Source of the DNA: Gammaproteobacteria bacterium
GTDB lineage: Bacteria; Pseudomonadota; Gammaproteobacteria; JAADGQ01
DNA: 53,780 nt
Direction: 5' to 3'
Assembly: GCA_015490755.1 (NCBI GenBank)
Contig: WFXF01000004.1
Span: 1-53,780 of the forward strand
Shown here: positions 1 through 7,907 of the stretch, piece by piece
Position numbering within the stretch: position 1 is the first letter of the stretch
Layout: every line of letters starts with the position of its first letter
Made by a program: the position numbers and the translations under genes
Notes under the pieces: model-generated
Told to the model about the DNA's origin: nothing
The model's input: the letters and a program-made list of their open reading frames with translations, nothing else
The model's database searches: none

Positions 1-19
1 CTCTATTTAAAAAAACAAA

Positions 20-76
20 CAGACTCCGCAAATACCCACACAAATTACTTTATCTTGATTCAATTTTTTAAAGAGC
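20..76 (-). promoter_or_regulatory. rRNA leader with boxA-type antitermination site
   Basis: Reading the minus strand, GCTCTTTAAAAA (76-65) matches the boxA core of rrn leaders (E. coli TGCTCTTTAACA). It is followed by a stretch containing TTGTGTGGGT, resembling the TCTGTGTGGGCACTCG that follows boxA in the E. coli rrn leader. Together with the promoter at 133-167 this places a 16S rRNA gene to the left of position 1. In known systems boxA recruits NusB/NusE for antitermination; that function here is inferred from similarity. Confidence 0.65.
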
Positions 77-132
77 CAGGATACAACAGACTTTACCTCC
101 ACATCGGTAACAAACCGCCTTATCCCCAAAGA

Positions 133-167
133 GATGCGCATTCTACACCACTTTCTTCTTTCGTCAA
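133..167 (-). promoter_or_regulatory. rRNA operon promoter (rrn P1-like), reading off the left edge
   Basis: On the minus strand a -35 TTGACG (167-162) and a -10 TAGAAT (145-140) are separated by 16 bases. The -10 is followed by a GC-rich discriminator GCGCATC (139-133), the type seen at stringently controlled stable-RNA promoters. The DNA upstream of the -35 is very AT-rich and could act as an UP element; it overlaps the end of the small gene ending at 183. The boxA-like leader just downstream supports the assignment. The 16S gene itself is outside the window, so the call is an inference from promoter plus leader. Confidence 0.72.
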
Positions 168-182
168 CATGTTTCTTTAAAT

Positions 183-386
183 TTATTTAATGCCTTTGTT
201 TCTCAAAGCCATTGCTCGACTACTAATTTCTTCAACGCTTGCATCTTCGCCTAAATCTTGACGCCACTCAGTATAATCAAACGGCTCCCTCTGGATAAGC
301 GCAATAAACTTTTCCATTTCGATATCACCAAGATATTTTGCAAGAATTTGAACACCTTTTACTTTTACCTCTGCATCAGAAACCAT
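183..386 (-). CDS. small protein of unknown function (67 aa)
   Basis: The frame can be extended upstream to 467, but that would run through the terminator hairpin of the neighbouring porin and add a Cys-rich implausible N-terminus. The ATG at 386 is preceded by AGAAGGGG at good spacing, so I take it as the start. The product is mostly helical in appearance, begins MVSDAEVKVKG and contains IALIQREPFDYTEWRQ followed by SVEEISSRAM. I do not recognise a named family. It resembles the small acidic proteins that often sit alone or beside toxin-antitoxin genes, but no partner is adjacent. It stops about 15 bases upstream of the rrn -35 box. Confidence 0.6.
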   Translation of the reverse strand: MVSDAEVKVKGVQILAKYLGDIEMEKFIALIQREPFDYTEWRQDLGEDASVEEISSRAMALRNKGIK

Positions 387-430
387 ACCAACAACCCCTT
401 CTGACAAACAACAACAAAATATCACCCACA

Positions 431-459
431 AAAAAACCGGGCACAAGGCCCGGTTTTTT
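431..459 (-). terminator. bidirectional intrinsic terminator after the porin
   Basis: A six-base-pair stem CCGGGC (437-442) / GCCCGG (448-453) with a five-base loop is flanked by six A and six T, so it ends in a U-tract on either strand. It lies 25 bases past the porin stop codon on the minus strand and upstream of the small gene at 386. Confidence 0.85.
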
Positions 460-483
460 GTCAGCAATTAAATTACCGAAGAC

Positions 484-1410
484 TTAGAAAGTTGCGATGA
501 ACTCAGCACCTAAAGTATCTGATTTATCTGTACCATTATCACCACTTCTCCATTCAACAGCAACCAGTAGATTTTCCGCTGCCTGATAAGAACCATACAA
601 TGTTGTAGATGACTCTTCAGTAAAAACTGCATTACATGTAGCACCTGACGCGGCATCACTACAAGCACTATAACGAACCTTAGCACCAAAGTTATTACCG
701 AAGTCATAGCCTGCCCAAACATCAAAAACAGAATCCAGAAGCTCATCAGGAACTAAATAATCAAAACCTATTGTCGCGCCCTGAATTGCATAACTTGCAT
801 TGATATCTAGAACATTTTCAACACCAGTCGCCTGAGTCACATAACCCAACTCAAGGTCCAAACCAGCAATAGGCGAACTATTCACGACAAACGCAACTGA
901 ATTCTCTTCAGGCGCATGTTGAATATCATTTAAAGCAGCAACAGTTACAGTTGCAACCCCTAGATTAGCCGCAACCGCAACACCCGCAATATTATTACCA
1001 TCTAAAACAGTCTGATTATCAAGCGCTCTATACACCATACTGCTTGAAGTGAAGTTTTTATCCGGAGCATCTTCAGCTTCTTGACCAATTGGATTATTAA
1101 ACACACCACCGATAAATGTAACGGTATCTGTTAAACCCCAAGCAAAAAGTGCTTGCTCAATATTTGCACCGGCAGAACCAGCAGGATCCAAAAACAAGTC
1201 AACATCAACGCGAGTAGTCACAGCGCCAACAGTTTTGATGAAATCAACCTCACCATTAGCACCAAACAGCATTTCATTAGCTGGATTCGCATCATCAGTA
1301 ATACCTAAAGTGATATCAGCAAAACCACTGACTGAAGCGCTATCCGCTTGAGCAGCCATAGGAGCAGCGAATGCAGCCGCAACAGAAAGAGCAATTAATT
1401 TTTTATTCAT
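484..1410 (-). CDS. outer-membrane beta-barrel (porin-like) protein
   Basis: The start is set at the ATG at 1410, preceded by TTGAGGA at seven bases; an in-frame codon five residues earlier is less likely. Residues 1-23 form a classical signal peptide (MNKKLIALSVAAAFAAPMAA then QADSAS). The rest is rich in alternating hydrophobic and polar residues with many Gly, Asn and Asp, as in amphipathic beta-strands, and the last residue is Phe, the usual C-terminal signal for BAM-dependent insertion. At 308 residues it is short for a general porin. The substrate is unknown. Transcription ends at the strong hairpin at 431-459. A 14-base inverted repeat (1447-1460) lies in its leader. Confidence 0.75.
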   Translation of the reverse strand: MNKKLIALSVAAAFAAPMAAQADSASVSGFADITLGITDDANPANEMLFGANGEVDFIKTVGAVTTRVDVDLFLDPAGSAGANIEQALFAWGLTDTVTFIGGVFNNPIGQEAEDAPDKNFTSSSMVYRALDNQTVLDGNNIAGVAVAANLGVATVTVAALNDIQHAPEENSVAFVVNSSPIAGLDLELGYVTQATGVENVLDINASYAIQGATIGFDYLVPDELLDSVFDVWAGYDFGNNFGAKVRYSACSDAASGATCNAVFTEESSTTLYGSYQAAENLLVAVEWRSGDNGTDKSDTLGAEFIATF

Positions 1411-1561
1411 GTCCGAAATCCTCAATTAAAAATTCAGTTTCATAAAAGACTGGAGAGTCTGAGGACATTTAAACCCTATTTTTGTAAAAATGCAACATTT
1501 TTCTCACAAAAACCACAAACACACTTTTTTGTTGCAAAAAAGCAACGGCAATAATTACTAC

Positions 1562-1981
1562 TCAACGAACCAACAGCGCCGCTGCCACACTTCGCCCATC
1601 CTGCACCAATATATTATAGGTGCGACACGCCGCAGATGTTCCCATAAACTCCACACCAATACCTGCATTAATAAGTGGCGCAATGATCTGCGCATCAGGA
1701 ATATGGCATTCCTCACCTGTACCCAGCAACACCAGCTCTGGCCTTAATTCACATAACTGCTCTATATGCTCTGCTCGCAATTCACTCATACATTGCGGCG
1801 ACCAGTCATCAATAATACGGTTCGATAACACGATAGCGCTTTGTTGCAACTTCACCACCATATCTTCTGGTGAGAGCCCCTCGCCTTTCATTTTGGAACG
1901 TGGCAAACCCACCACCAAACCTTCCCTGGAATAGCGCCGAATGAAATATACATCCCCATCAATTTCACGATTAAACTGCAT
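1562..1981 (-). CDS. Mth938-like domain protein
   Basis: The 139-residue product matches the Mth938/Xcc1710-like family (DUF498/DUF598), a small single-domain fold with no settled biochemical role; a eukaryotic homologue is a complex I assembly factor. The conserved core is visible as ELVLLGTGEE followed by the PL-INAGIGVEFMGT-AACRTYN-L segment and a C-terminal RSVAAALL. Length is normal. It is transcribed alone, divergently from the HepT/MntA pair, with a weak ribosome binding site (GGGG) before the ATG at 1981. Family assignment is secure; function is not. Confidence 0.85.
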   Translation of the reverse strand: MQFNREIDGDVYFIRRYSREGLVVGLPRSKMKGEGLSPEDMVVKLQQSAIVLSNRIIDDWSPQCMSELRAEHIEQLCELRPELVLLGTGEECHIPDAQIIAPLINAGIGVEFMGTSAACRTYNILVQDGRSVAAALLVR

Positions 1982-2059
1982 AATAAAGCCCCGAGTCCCA
2001 AACCAGTTGCAAATAAAAGCTTTGAGACCAAAATATCAAAACAAAAAGAGAGGTAAACT

Positions 2060-2110
2060 ATGAGCGATCATAGCGTAAAAGGTGCAATTAAAGCATCACA
2101 CAACGATTGA
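2060..2110 (+). other. possible 16-codon leader ORF upstream of hepT
   Basis: A short frame MSDHSVKGAIKASHND begins at an ATG preceded by AGAGAGG seven bases upstream and ends at a TGA (2108-2110). It lies between the divergent Mth938-like gene and hepT, and ends before the predicted hepT promoter, so it is not an obvious hepT leader peptide. It may be the remnant of a displaced gene. Evidence is only the good ribosome binding site. Confidence 0.25.
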
Positions 2111-2116
2111 AACCGT

Positions 2117-2146
2117 TTGAACAGGGACAAAAAGACACGTTAGAAT
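2117..2146 (+). promoter_or_regulatory. sigma-70 promoter for hepT-mntA
   Basis: TTGAAC (2117-2122) and TAGAAT (2141-2146) are separated by 18 bases. The hepT start codon follows at 2180 with AGGA about eight bases before it. Confidence 0.55.
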
Positions 2147-2179
2147 ATATGAATATTACAAAATCATCAGGACATAATC

Positions 2180-2599
2180 ATGCAAGAGGATATTCGATGG
2201 ATTCAGCGCCTCAGTAACTGGGAACGTGCATTACAGCAATTACGTCTATTCATGGCGCAAGATGAACTGAATCATTTTGAAGAGCAAGGTTTGATTCAAT
2301 GCTTTGAGTACAACCATGAACTTGCATGGAAAATACAAAAAGATTTTTTAGAGGCTCAAGGCGTTACAGAATTGTTTGGATCAAAAAATGTCGCACGCAA
2401 GGCTTTTGAGGCAGGGTTGGTTGATAACGGTGCAGTCTGGATAGCGATGATTGAAAGCCGTAATTTAGCTTCTCATACTTATAATCAGGAAACCACCGAT
2501 AAAATCGTAAGTTTGATTATTGGTTCTTATTATGATGCCTTTGAAACCTTATTCAAAAGACTCACAGAACTTGCCGAGCTGCAAACGCATGACAGCTAA
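2180..2599 (+). CDS. hepT: HEPN-domain toxin, HepT/HI0074 family
   Basis: This 139-residue all-helical protein belongs to the HI0074 nucleotidyltransferase-substrate-binding family, now understood as HEPN ribonuclease toxins of MNT/HEPN modules. The diagnostic R-X4-H-X-Y motif is present as R94, H99 and Y101 (SRNLASHTYN). In characterised pairs the Arg and His form the RNase site, and the Tyr is the residue adenylylated by the MntA partner to neutralise the toxin. It has its own promoter (2117-2146) and overlaps the downstream mntA by 11 bases, which implies translational coupling. Gene order, length and motif are all typical, so the toxin looks intact even though the antitoxin frame is damaged. 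Confidence 0.88.
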   Translation: MQEDIRWIQRLSNWERALQQLRLFMAQDELNHFEEQGLIQCFEYNHELAWKIQKDFLEAQGVTELFGSKNVARKAFEAGLVDNGAVWIAMIESRNLASHTYNQETTDKIVSLIIGSYYDAFETLFKRLTELAELQTHDS

Positions 2600-2879
2600 A
2601 CTTTCTCAATCCGGCCTGTCACGAAACACGATTCATAATATTCGACAAGCACTGGCGACATTCCCAGAAATAGACAGAGCGATACTCTATGGTTCTCGCG
2701 CCAAAGGTAATTATCGCAACGGATCAGACATCGACTTGGCACTCAATGTGACCACTACCAATAGCCACCAATTACTTCTCAATATCATGGACGTAATGGA
2801 TAATTTAGATACGCCTTACTCACTGGATATCTCTATTAAATCACAAAATTCCAATCCTGACTTATTTAGCACACATTGA
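2589..2879 (+). CDS. mntA: MNT-type nucleotidyltransferase antitoxin, C-terminus frameshifted
   Basis: The ATG at 2589 starts a 96-residue protein with the minimal nucleotidyltransferase signature GS-X10-D-X-D (G35, S36, D47, D49), so the catalytic motif is intact. It would AMPylate the HepT tyrosine. The frame ends early at a TGA (2877-2879). In the neighbouring frame the sequence continues from 2866 as LAHIERVGIEFYNKKQ to a stop at 2923-2925, which is exactly the C-terminal helix expected of HI0073-type proteins. One extra base within 2862-2868 explains this; removing it gives about 111 residues, close to the family length of about 114. It may be a real mutation, a sequence error or recoding. 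Confidence 0.82.
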   Translation: MTAKLSQSGLSRNTIHNIRQALATFPEIDRAILYGSRAKGNYRNGSDIDLALNVTTTNSHQLLLNIMDVMDNLDTPYSLDISIKSQNSNPDLFSTH

Positions 2880-3055
2880 ACGAGTGGGCATTGAATTTTA
2901 CAATAAAAAACAGTTCAAAACGTGATAGAGCTTTCTTTATCTCAAGTTTCGGAGTTACATGTTAATTGAAACAAGTGATAACATAGCGAACTTTTGAAAA
3001 CCATCAAAATAGTCAAAATAATAAAGCAACACGATTTAGAAGACAGGTTACTGAC

Positions 3056-4267
3056 TTGATAGACGAATTTTCCAGAATAAAACGACTTCCCCCTTATGTA
3101 TTCAATATCGTTAATGATTTGAAAGCGAAGGCGCGTGCACGTGGTGAAGATATTATTGACTTTGGTATGGGTAATCCTGACCAGCCTACACCCAAGCATA
3201 TCGTAGACAAATTGACTGAAAGTGCGCAAAACGATACCACTCACCGCTACTCTATATCCAAAGGCATACCAAGGCTGCGCAAAGCGATCTGTAACTGGTA
3301 TGAACGTCGTTATGAGGTTGAGTTAGACCCTGAAACTGAAGCCATTGTAACCATCGGTTCTAAAGAAGGTCTTGCACATCTATCCTTAGCAACAACCGGA
3401 CCCGGTGATGTTGTTCTGGTTCCCAATCCATCCTACCCAATTCACCCTTATGGATTTATTATTTCAGGTGCGGATGTGCGGCATGTCGCGTTAACACCCG
3501 ACAATGACTTTTTTGCCGAACTTGAAAAAGCGATCAAAGACTCCTGGCCTCGCCCTAAAATGCTGGTGCTTAATTTTCCCAGCAATCCAACCACACAATG
3601 CGTTGAGTTAGACTTTTTTGAAAAAGTCGTCACTATTGCCAAAGAGCATAATATTTGGGTGGTTCACGATTTAGCGTATGCAGACATTGTCTTCGACGGC
3701 TATGTTGCGCCATCCATATTACAAGTGCCGGGAGCAAAAGATATTGCTGTCGAGTTTTTCACACTGTCAAAAAGCTACAATATGCCGGGCTGGCGTGTCG
3801 GCTTTATGTGCGGAAACCCAACCTTGGTCGGTGCATTAGCACGCATGAAATCTTATCTGGATTACGGCATGTTCACCCCGATTCAAGTCGCTGCCATCAA
3901 CGCACTCGAAGGTCCTCAAGAGTGCGTTCAGGAAATTGCCGAACTCTACCGCGTACGCCGTGATGTACTGTGTGATGGTTTAAATCAGGCCGGCTGGGCT
4001 GTTGAAAAACCTAAAGCGACCATGTTTGTCTGGGCTCGCATCCCGGAACAGTATCAAGAGATGGGCTCACTCGAATTTTGCAAAAAGCTTCTCGGTGAAG
4101 CAAAAGTGGCTGTTTCACCCGGCATTGGCTTTGGCGATTATGGTGATAAATTTGTCCGCTTCGGCCTGATTGAAAATGCACACCGCACACGACAAGCGAT
4201 TCGTGGCATTAAGGAGATGATTCGCAACGATAACAGAGCGGCAAGCGCCGCAGGAGATGCACCTTGA
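3056..4267 (+). CDS. alaC: alanine aminotransferase, AlaC family
   Basis: The 403-residue product is a class I/II PLP-dependent aminotransferase that aligns over its whole length with E. coli AlaC, which makes alanine from pyruvate with glutamate as donor. Visible features include the N-terminal RLPPYVF motif, [12 protein letters not shown] (35-46), NPSYPIH (124-130), the cofactor-contact HDLAYAD (204-210), and the PLP lysine K239 in TLSKSYN. Translation appears to begin at a TTG (3056) before [14 protein letters not shown], which gives the family N-terminus; no better ATG exists. Its stop overlaps the TTG start of hom by four bases (TTGA), so the two are translationally coupled, the common arrangement in gammaproteobacteria and betaproteobacteria. 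Confidence 0.92.
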   Translation: MIDEFSRIKRLPPYVFNIVNDLKAKARARGEDIIDFGMGNPDQPTPKHIVDKLTESAQNDTTHRYSISKGIPRLRKAICNWYERRYEVELDPETEAIVTIGSKEGLAHLSLATTGPGDVVLVPNPSYPIHPYGFIISGADVRHVALTPDNDFFAELEKAIKDSWPRPKMLVLNFPSNPTTQCVELDFFEKVVTIAKEHNIWVVHDLAYADIVFDGYVAPSILQVPGAKDIAVEFFTLSKSYNMPGWRVGFMCGNPTLVGALARMKSYLDYGMFTPIQVAAINALEGPQECVQEIAELYRVRRDVLCDGLNQAGWAVEKPKATMFVWARIPEQYQEMGSLEFCKKLLGEAKVAVSPGIGFGDYGDKFVRFGLIENAHRTRQAIRGIKEMIRNDNRAASAAGDAP

Positions 4268-5574
4268 AACCGGTAAAAATTGGCCTGCTAGGCATGGGTA
4301 CTGTAGGCGGCGGAACTGTCACAGTTCTAACTCGTAACAATAATGAGATCACACGTCGCGCAGGCCGTGGTATTTTGGTCGCACATGCAGCGGTACGTGA
4401 CATCAATCGCGCTCGACCTGACAGCGCAACAGATGTCATATTAACAACCGACCCTTTTGAAGTGGTCAACAATCCCGAGCTGGATATTATTGTTGAGCTC
4501 ATCGGTGGCTATGATCTGGCGCGTGAACTGGTATTAAAAGCCATTGAGAATGGCAAGCACGTTGTCACTGCAAACAAGGCATTGATCGCCGTTCATGGCA
4601 ACGAAATTTTTGCAGCCGCCCAAAAAAGAGGGGTGACGGTTGCATTTGAAGCGGCTGTGGCGGGCGGCATTCCGATCATTAAAGCAGTGCGCGAAGGATT
4701 AGCGGGCAACAGCATTGAGTGGATGGCTGGCATCATCAATGGCACCGGCAATTTCATTTTGACTGAAATGCGCGACAAGGGCAGTGATTTTTCTGATGTT
4801 CTGGCAGAAGCTCAGCGCTTGGGTTACGCAGAAGCTGATCCAGAATTTGATGTCGAAGGTATTGATGCCGCACATAAATTAACCATTCTTGCTTCTATCG
4901 CTTTTGGTGTTCCGTTGCAATTTGACAAAGCTTATACCGAAGGTATCAGTAAAATTACAGGCGATGATGTCAATTATGCTGAAGAGCTGGGCTACCGCAT
5001 CAAACACCTTGGAGTAACCCGCCGCACTGAAGAAGGCATTGAGCTGCGCGTGCATCCAACGCTAATTCCTGAGCGACGATTAATTGCCAATGTCGATGGC
5101 GTTATGAACGCCGTTTTGGTTCAGGGGGATGCTGTGGGGCCAACTTTGCATTACGGCGCAGGCGCAGGCGCAGAAGCCACCGCTTCGGCTGTGGTTGCTG
5201 ATCTGGTTGATATCGTTCGTGCATTAACAACCGACCCTGAGAATCGTGTCCCTCATTTAGCTTTTCAGCCCGATGCGCTGTCTGATTTACCCATTTTACC
5301 AATGGAGTCAATAGAAACTGCCTACTATTTACGAATGCAAGCCACTGACCAACCGGGCGTGCTGGCGGATATCACTCGCATTTTAGGTGATCTGGAGATC
5401 AGTATTGAAGCCATTTTACAAAAAGAGTCAGCTAATAACGCCCTGCACGTTCCAATCATTTTACTCACACACCGTGTACGTGAAAAACAGATGAATGATG
5501 CACTCAAACAGATTGAAGCGTTAGCCAGCATCCGTGGCAATGTGACACGCATCCGCCTTGAACAGCTCAGTTAG
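4264..5574 (+). CDS. hom: homoserine dehydrogenase
   Basis: This 436-residue enzyme reduces aspartate semialdehyde to homoserine in the threonine/methionine pathway. The N-terminal Rossmann motif [12 protein letters not shown] (7-18) binds NAD(P), K105 in VTANKALIA and the [10 protein letters not shown] segment form the catalytic centre, and a C-terminal ACT domain begins around residue 355 ([14 protein letters not shown]), suggesting feedback control by threonine. The start is a TTG at 4264 that overlaps the alaC stop. It is the monofunctional form, not an aspartokinase fusion. In related genomes thrC follows directly; here a BrnT/BrnA pair intervenes. Confidence 0.95.
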   Translation: MKPVKIGLLGMGTVGGGTVTVLTRNNNEITRRAGRGILVAHAAVRDINRARPDSATDVILTTDPFEVVNNPELDIIVELIGGYDLARELVLKAIENGKHVVTANKALIAVHGNEIFAAAQKRGVTVAFEAAVAGGIPIIKAVREGLAGNSIEWMAGIINGTGNFILTEMRDKGSDFSDVLAEAQRLGYAEADPEFDVEGIDAAHKLTILASIAFGVPLQFDKAYTEGISKITGDDVNYAEELGYRIKHLGVTRRTEEGIELRVHPTLIPERRLIANVDGVMNAVLVQGDAVGPTLHYGAGAGAEATASAVVADLVDIVRALTTDPENRVPHLAFQPDALSDLPILPMESIETAYYLRMQATDQPGVLADITRILGDLEISIEAILQKESANNALHVPIILLTHRVREKQMNDALKQIEALASIRGNVTRIRLEQLS

Positions 5575-5600
5575 CTTGTGAACGCAAAAGGCATGCATAG

Positions 5601-5609
5601 TGCTATAAT
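5601..5609 (+). promoter_or_regulatory. extended -10 promoter for brnTA, probably leaderless
   Basis: TGCTATAAT (5601-5609) is a perfect extended -10 element. No -35 at normal spacing is obvious. Transcription would start about seven bases beyond the hexamer, at or next to the A of the brnT ATG (5616), so the mRNA would have essentially no 5' leader and no ribosome binding site is seen before that ATG. Confidence 0.5.
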
Positions 5610-5615
5610 TGACGA

Positions 5616-5888
5616 ATGAAGAGGTACGACTGGAATCGAGAGAAAAACGAAATTCTAAAGAACGATAGAGGCATATCTTTCGAGGAGATCGTCTTTCATA
5701 TTGAAAGTGGTGATGAGCTGGACGTATATCCACATCCAAATCAAGATCGCTACCCAAACCAGTTGATTTCTGTCGTTGCCATAAATAGCTACGCTTATTT
5801 GGTTCCGTATGTTGAATCGGACAACGGTATTTATCTAAAAACGATTATACCTAGCCGCAGAGCAACAAAAAGGTATATTGGAGGATAG
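5616..5888 (+). CDS. brnT: BrnT-family toxin
   Basis: The 90-residue product fits the BrnT family of RelE-fold ribonuclease toxins: an N-terminal YDWNREKNEILKNDRGISFEE segment (typically F/Y-x-WD-x-x-K-x-x-x-N-x-x-KHGISFEEA), a central strand region containing a Y-LVPY motif, and a C-terminal IIPSRRATKRYI helix. In characterised pairs BrnT blocks translation and is neutralised by BrnA. It is followed two bases later by a CopG-like antitoxin gene, the standard toxin-first order. It is placed between hom and thrC, where most relatives have nothing. The His of the usual KHG is Asp here (NDRG), so activity may be altered. Confidence 0.75.
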   Translation: MKRYDWNREKNEILKNDRGISFEEIVFHIESGDELDVYPHPNQDRYPNQLISVVAINSYAYLVPYVESDNGIYLKTIIPSRRATKRYIGG

Positions 5889-5890
5889 TT

Positions 5891-6184
5891 ATGAGCCAGT
5901 ACAAACTAGACCAGGAAGAGCAAGAGATCCTGGATGCATTTGAATCAGGAAAAATGCAACCCATTACAAATGCAAAGACAGAGATCGAAAAGCATAGGAA
6001 ATATGCCACTGAAACCTTCAAGAAAGATAAAAGAGTAAATATTCGTATTGCAAGTCGAGATCTTGCTACAATTCAAAAACTAGCGATACAGGAAGGTATT
6101 CCATACCAAACATTAATAGTGAGTATCTTGCATAAATTTGCGGACGGAAGGTACATTGATAAACAGGCTATCAAGGCCGATTGA
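5891..6184 (+). CDS. brnA: BrnA/CopG-family antitoxin
   Basis: This 97-residue protein matches the COG5304-type antitoxins paired with BrnT. Its N-terminal half is an acidic, Lys-rich linker (LDQEEQEILDAFESGKM), and the C-terminal half carries a ribbon-helix-helix DNA-binding region beginning RVNIRIASRDLATIQKLA and continuing GIPYQTLIVSILHKFADG. Such antitoxins cover the toxin and repress their own promoter. The ATG is two bases after the brnT stop. An 83-base gap without an obvious terminator leads to thrC, so read-through from the upstream operon and from the brnTA promoter could both supply thrC. Confidence 0.82.
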   Translation: MSQYKLDQEEQEILDAFESGKMQPITNAKTEIEKHRKYATETFKKDKRVNIRIASRDLATIQKLAIQEGIPYQTLIVSILHKFADGRYIDKQAIKAD

Positions 6185-6267
6185 GTCAAACTGTTTCTTC
6201 AGTGACTGCTCTACTCTTAATCCCCGACCATCTTGTCAAAAAATAAAAGCCTAAAGGAAAATCAACC

Positions 6268-7353
6268 ATGCCATTCAGACCTCGTTACACAGGGCTTATT
6301 GATAAATATCGTGATCGTCTGCCCGTTCATGATGATACGCGTATTATCAGCTTAGGCGAAGGCAATACGCCTCTGGTACGCCTGCACAATATCCCTAAAT
6401 CTCTCAATAAAGACGTTGATATCTACATCAAATATGAAGGCTTGAACCCGACGGGCTCTTTCAAAGATCGTGGCATGACCATGGCGGTCACCAAAGCGGT
6501 GGAAGATGGCAGTCAAGCCATCATCTGCGCTTCAACTGGAAACACATCCGCTGCCGCTGCCGCGTATGCCGCACGCGCGGGAATTACTGCTTACGTTTTA
6601 ATCCCTGACGGAAAAATTGCTCTCGGAAAGTTGGCGCAAGCCATGATGTATGGCGCGGTTATCATTCAAATTAAAGGTAACTTTGATGCCGGCATGCAGT
6701 TAGTTAAAGATGTCGCAGATGAAGCCCCCGTCACCATTGTTAACTCTATTAATCCATTTCGGATTCAAGGCCAAAAAACCGCTGCATTTGAAATTATTGA
6801 AGAGCTAGAGTGCGCCCCTGACTTTCACTGCCTGCCTGTCGGAAATGCAGGGAATATCACTGCCCACTGGATGGGTTACAGTGAATATAAGGAACACGGC
6901 ATCGTCAATACCTGCCCCCGCATGGTCGGTTATCAAGCTTCCGGTTCTGCGCCTTTCATGCGTGGCGGCCCTGTTGCAGAGCCTGAAACCGTTGCAACGG
7001 CCATTCGCATTGGCCACCCACAAAGTTGGGATAATGCCTGGACTGCACAAAAAGCATCGAATGGCTGGTTTGATGAGTGCAGTGATGAAGAGATTCTTGC
7101 AGCCCAAAAGTTATTAGCACTTAAAGAAGGAATTTTTTGCGAACCCGCTTCAGCCACTTCGTTAGCTGGTGCGATGCGCGATATTAAAAGTGGTAAAATT
7201 CCTGAAGGGAGTAAAATTGTCTGCACTCTGACTGGCCATGGCTTGAAAGATCCCGATACAGCAATTTCACAAAGTAAAACACCGCTTATTACGATTGACG
7301 CTACTCTGGATTCAGTTAAACATGCCATTTTGGATAACATGGCAAAATCATAA
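6268..7353 (+). CDS. thrC: threonine synthase
   Basis: The 361-residue enzyme converts O-phosphohomoserine to threonine using PLP. The PLP lysine is K66 in NPTGSFKDRGM, the phosphate-binding loop is CASTGNTSAAAAAYAA, and PVGNAGNITAHWMGY lies further on. The length fits the shorter class I-like bacterial threonine synthases that cluster with monofunctional hom. AAAGGAAAATCAACC before the ATG supplies a good ribosome binding site. Its stop overlaps the hpt start by one base (TAATG), coupling threonine synthesis to purine salvage genes. Confidence 0.95.
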   Translation: MPFRPRYTGLIDKYRDRLPVHDDTRIISLGEGNTPLVRLHNIPKSLNKDVDIYIKYEGLNPTGSFKDRGMTMAVTKAVEDGSQAIICASTGNTSAAAAAYAARAGITAYVLIPDGKIALGKLAQAMMYGAVIIQIKGNFDAGMQLVKDVADEAPVTIVNSINPFRIQGQKTAAFEIIEELECAPDFHCLPVGNAGNITAHWMGYSEYKEHGIVNTCPRMVGYQASGSAPFMRGGPVAEPETVATAIRIGHPQSWDNAWTAQKASNGWFDECSDEEILAAQKLLALKEGIFCEPASATSLAGAMRDIKSGKIPEGSKIVCTLTGHGLKDPDTAISQSKTPLITIDATLDSVKHAILDNMAKS

Positions 7354-7907
7354 TGCCAATTTCACCACAAGAAGCTCATACCGTATATCAAGATGCAGAT
7401 TGCCTGTTTTCGCAAGAGCAGGTCAACCGTACGCTTGATCAGATGGCTGATGCGATTTCCGCTCAATTATCTGATCAAAACCCACTGGTTCTATGCGTCA
7501 TGAACGGTGGATTGATTGTTACCGGTGCATTGTTACAACGTCTCGATTTTCCACTGCAAATCGATTATCTGCATGCAACCCGCTATCGTGACAACATACA
7601 TGGTGGAGACATTGAATGGCGCGTAAAACCCGAACATTCACTAAAAAATCGTACTCTTTTACTGATCGACGACATTCTTGATGAAGGCCATACTTTAGCC
7701 GCAGTTGTAAAGAGTTGCCTGCAAGCGGGAGCAAAAAATATCCATACGGCTGTGCTGGTAGAGAAGATTCATAACCGCAAACAGGGTATTAGTGCCACTT
7801 TTTGTGGGCTGGAAGTGGAAGATCGCTATGTATTTGGCTTTGGTATGGATTATAAAGGTTATTTGCGCAATGCGCCTGGTATTTTTGCGGTAAAAAATAG
7901 TGTCTGA
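7353..7907 (+). CDS. hpt: hypoxanthine-guanine phosphoribosyltransferase
   Basis: This 184-residue type I phosphoribosyltransferase salvages hypoxanthine and guanine with PRPP. The PRPP-binding signature LLLIDDILDEGHTL spans residues 102-115, the flexible-loop region lies near HATRYRDN (74-81), and CVMNGGLIVTGAL (48-60) is the pyrophosphate loop. The C-terminal YVFGFGMDYKGY is characteristic of bacterial Hpt. It overlaps both neighbours: one base with thrC and eight with the downstream phosphorylase. The pairing makes sense because the phosphorylase is predicted to release hypoxanthine, the substrate of Hpt. Confidence 0.9.
   Translation: MPISPQEAHTVYQDADCLFSQEQVNRTLDQMADAISAQLSDQNPLVLCVMNGGLIVTGALLQRLDFPLQIDYLHATRYRDNIHGGDIEWRVKPEHSLKNRTLLLIDDILDEGHTLAAVVKSCLQAGAKNIHTAVLVEKIHNRKQGISATFCGLEVEDRYVFGFGMDYKGYLRNAPGIFAVKNSV

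Noticed and set aside
1525-1548. Small palindrome with GTTGC and GCAAC near 1532-1547 as a terminator of the Mth938-like gene
   Set aside because: The stem is five base pairs and followed by A residues, not T, on the minus strand.
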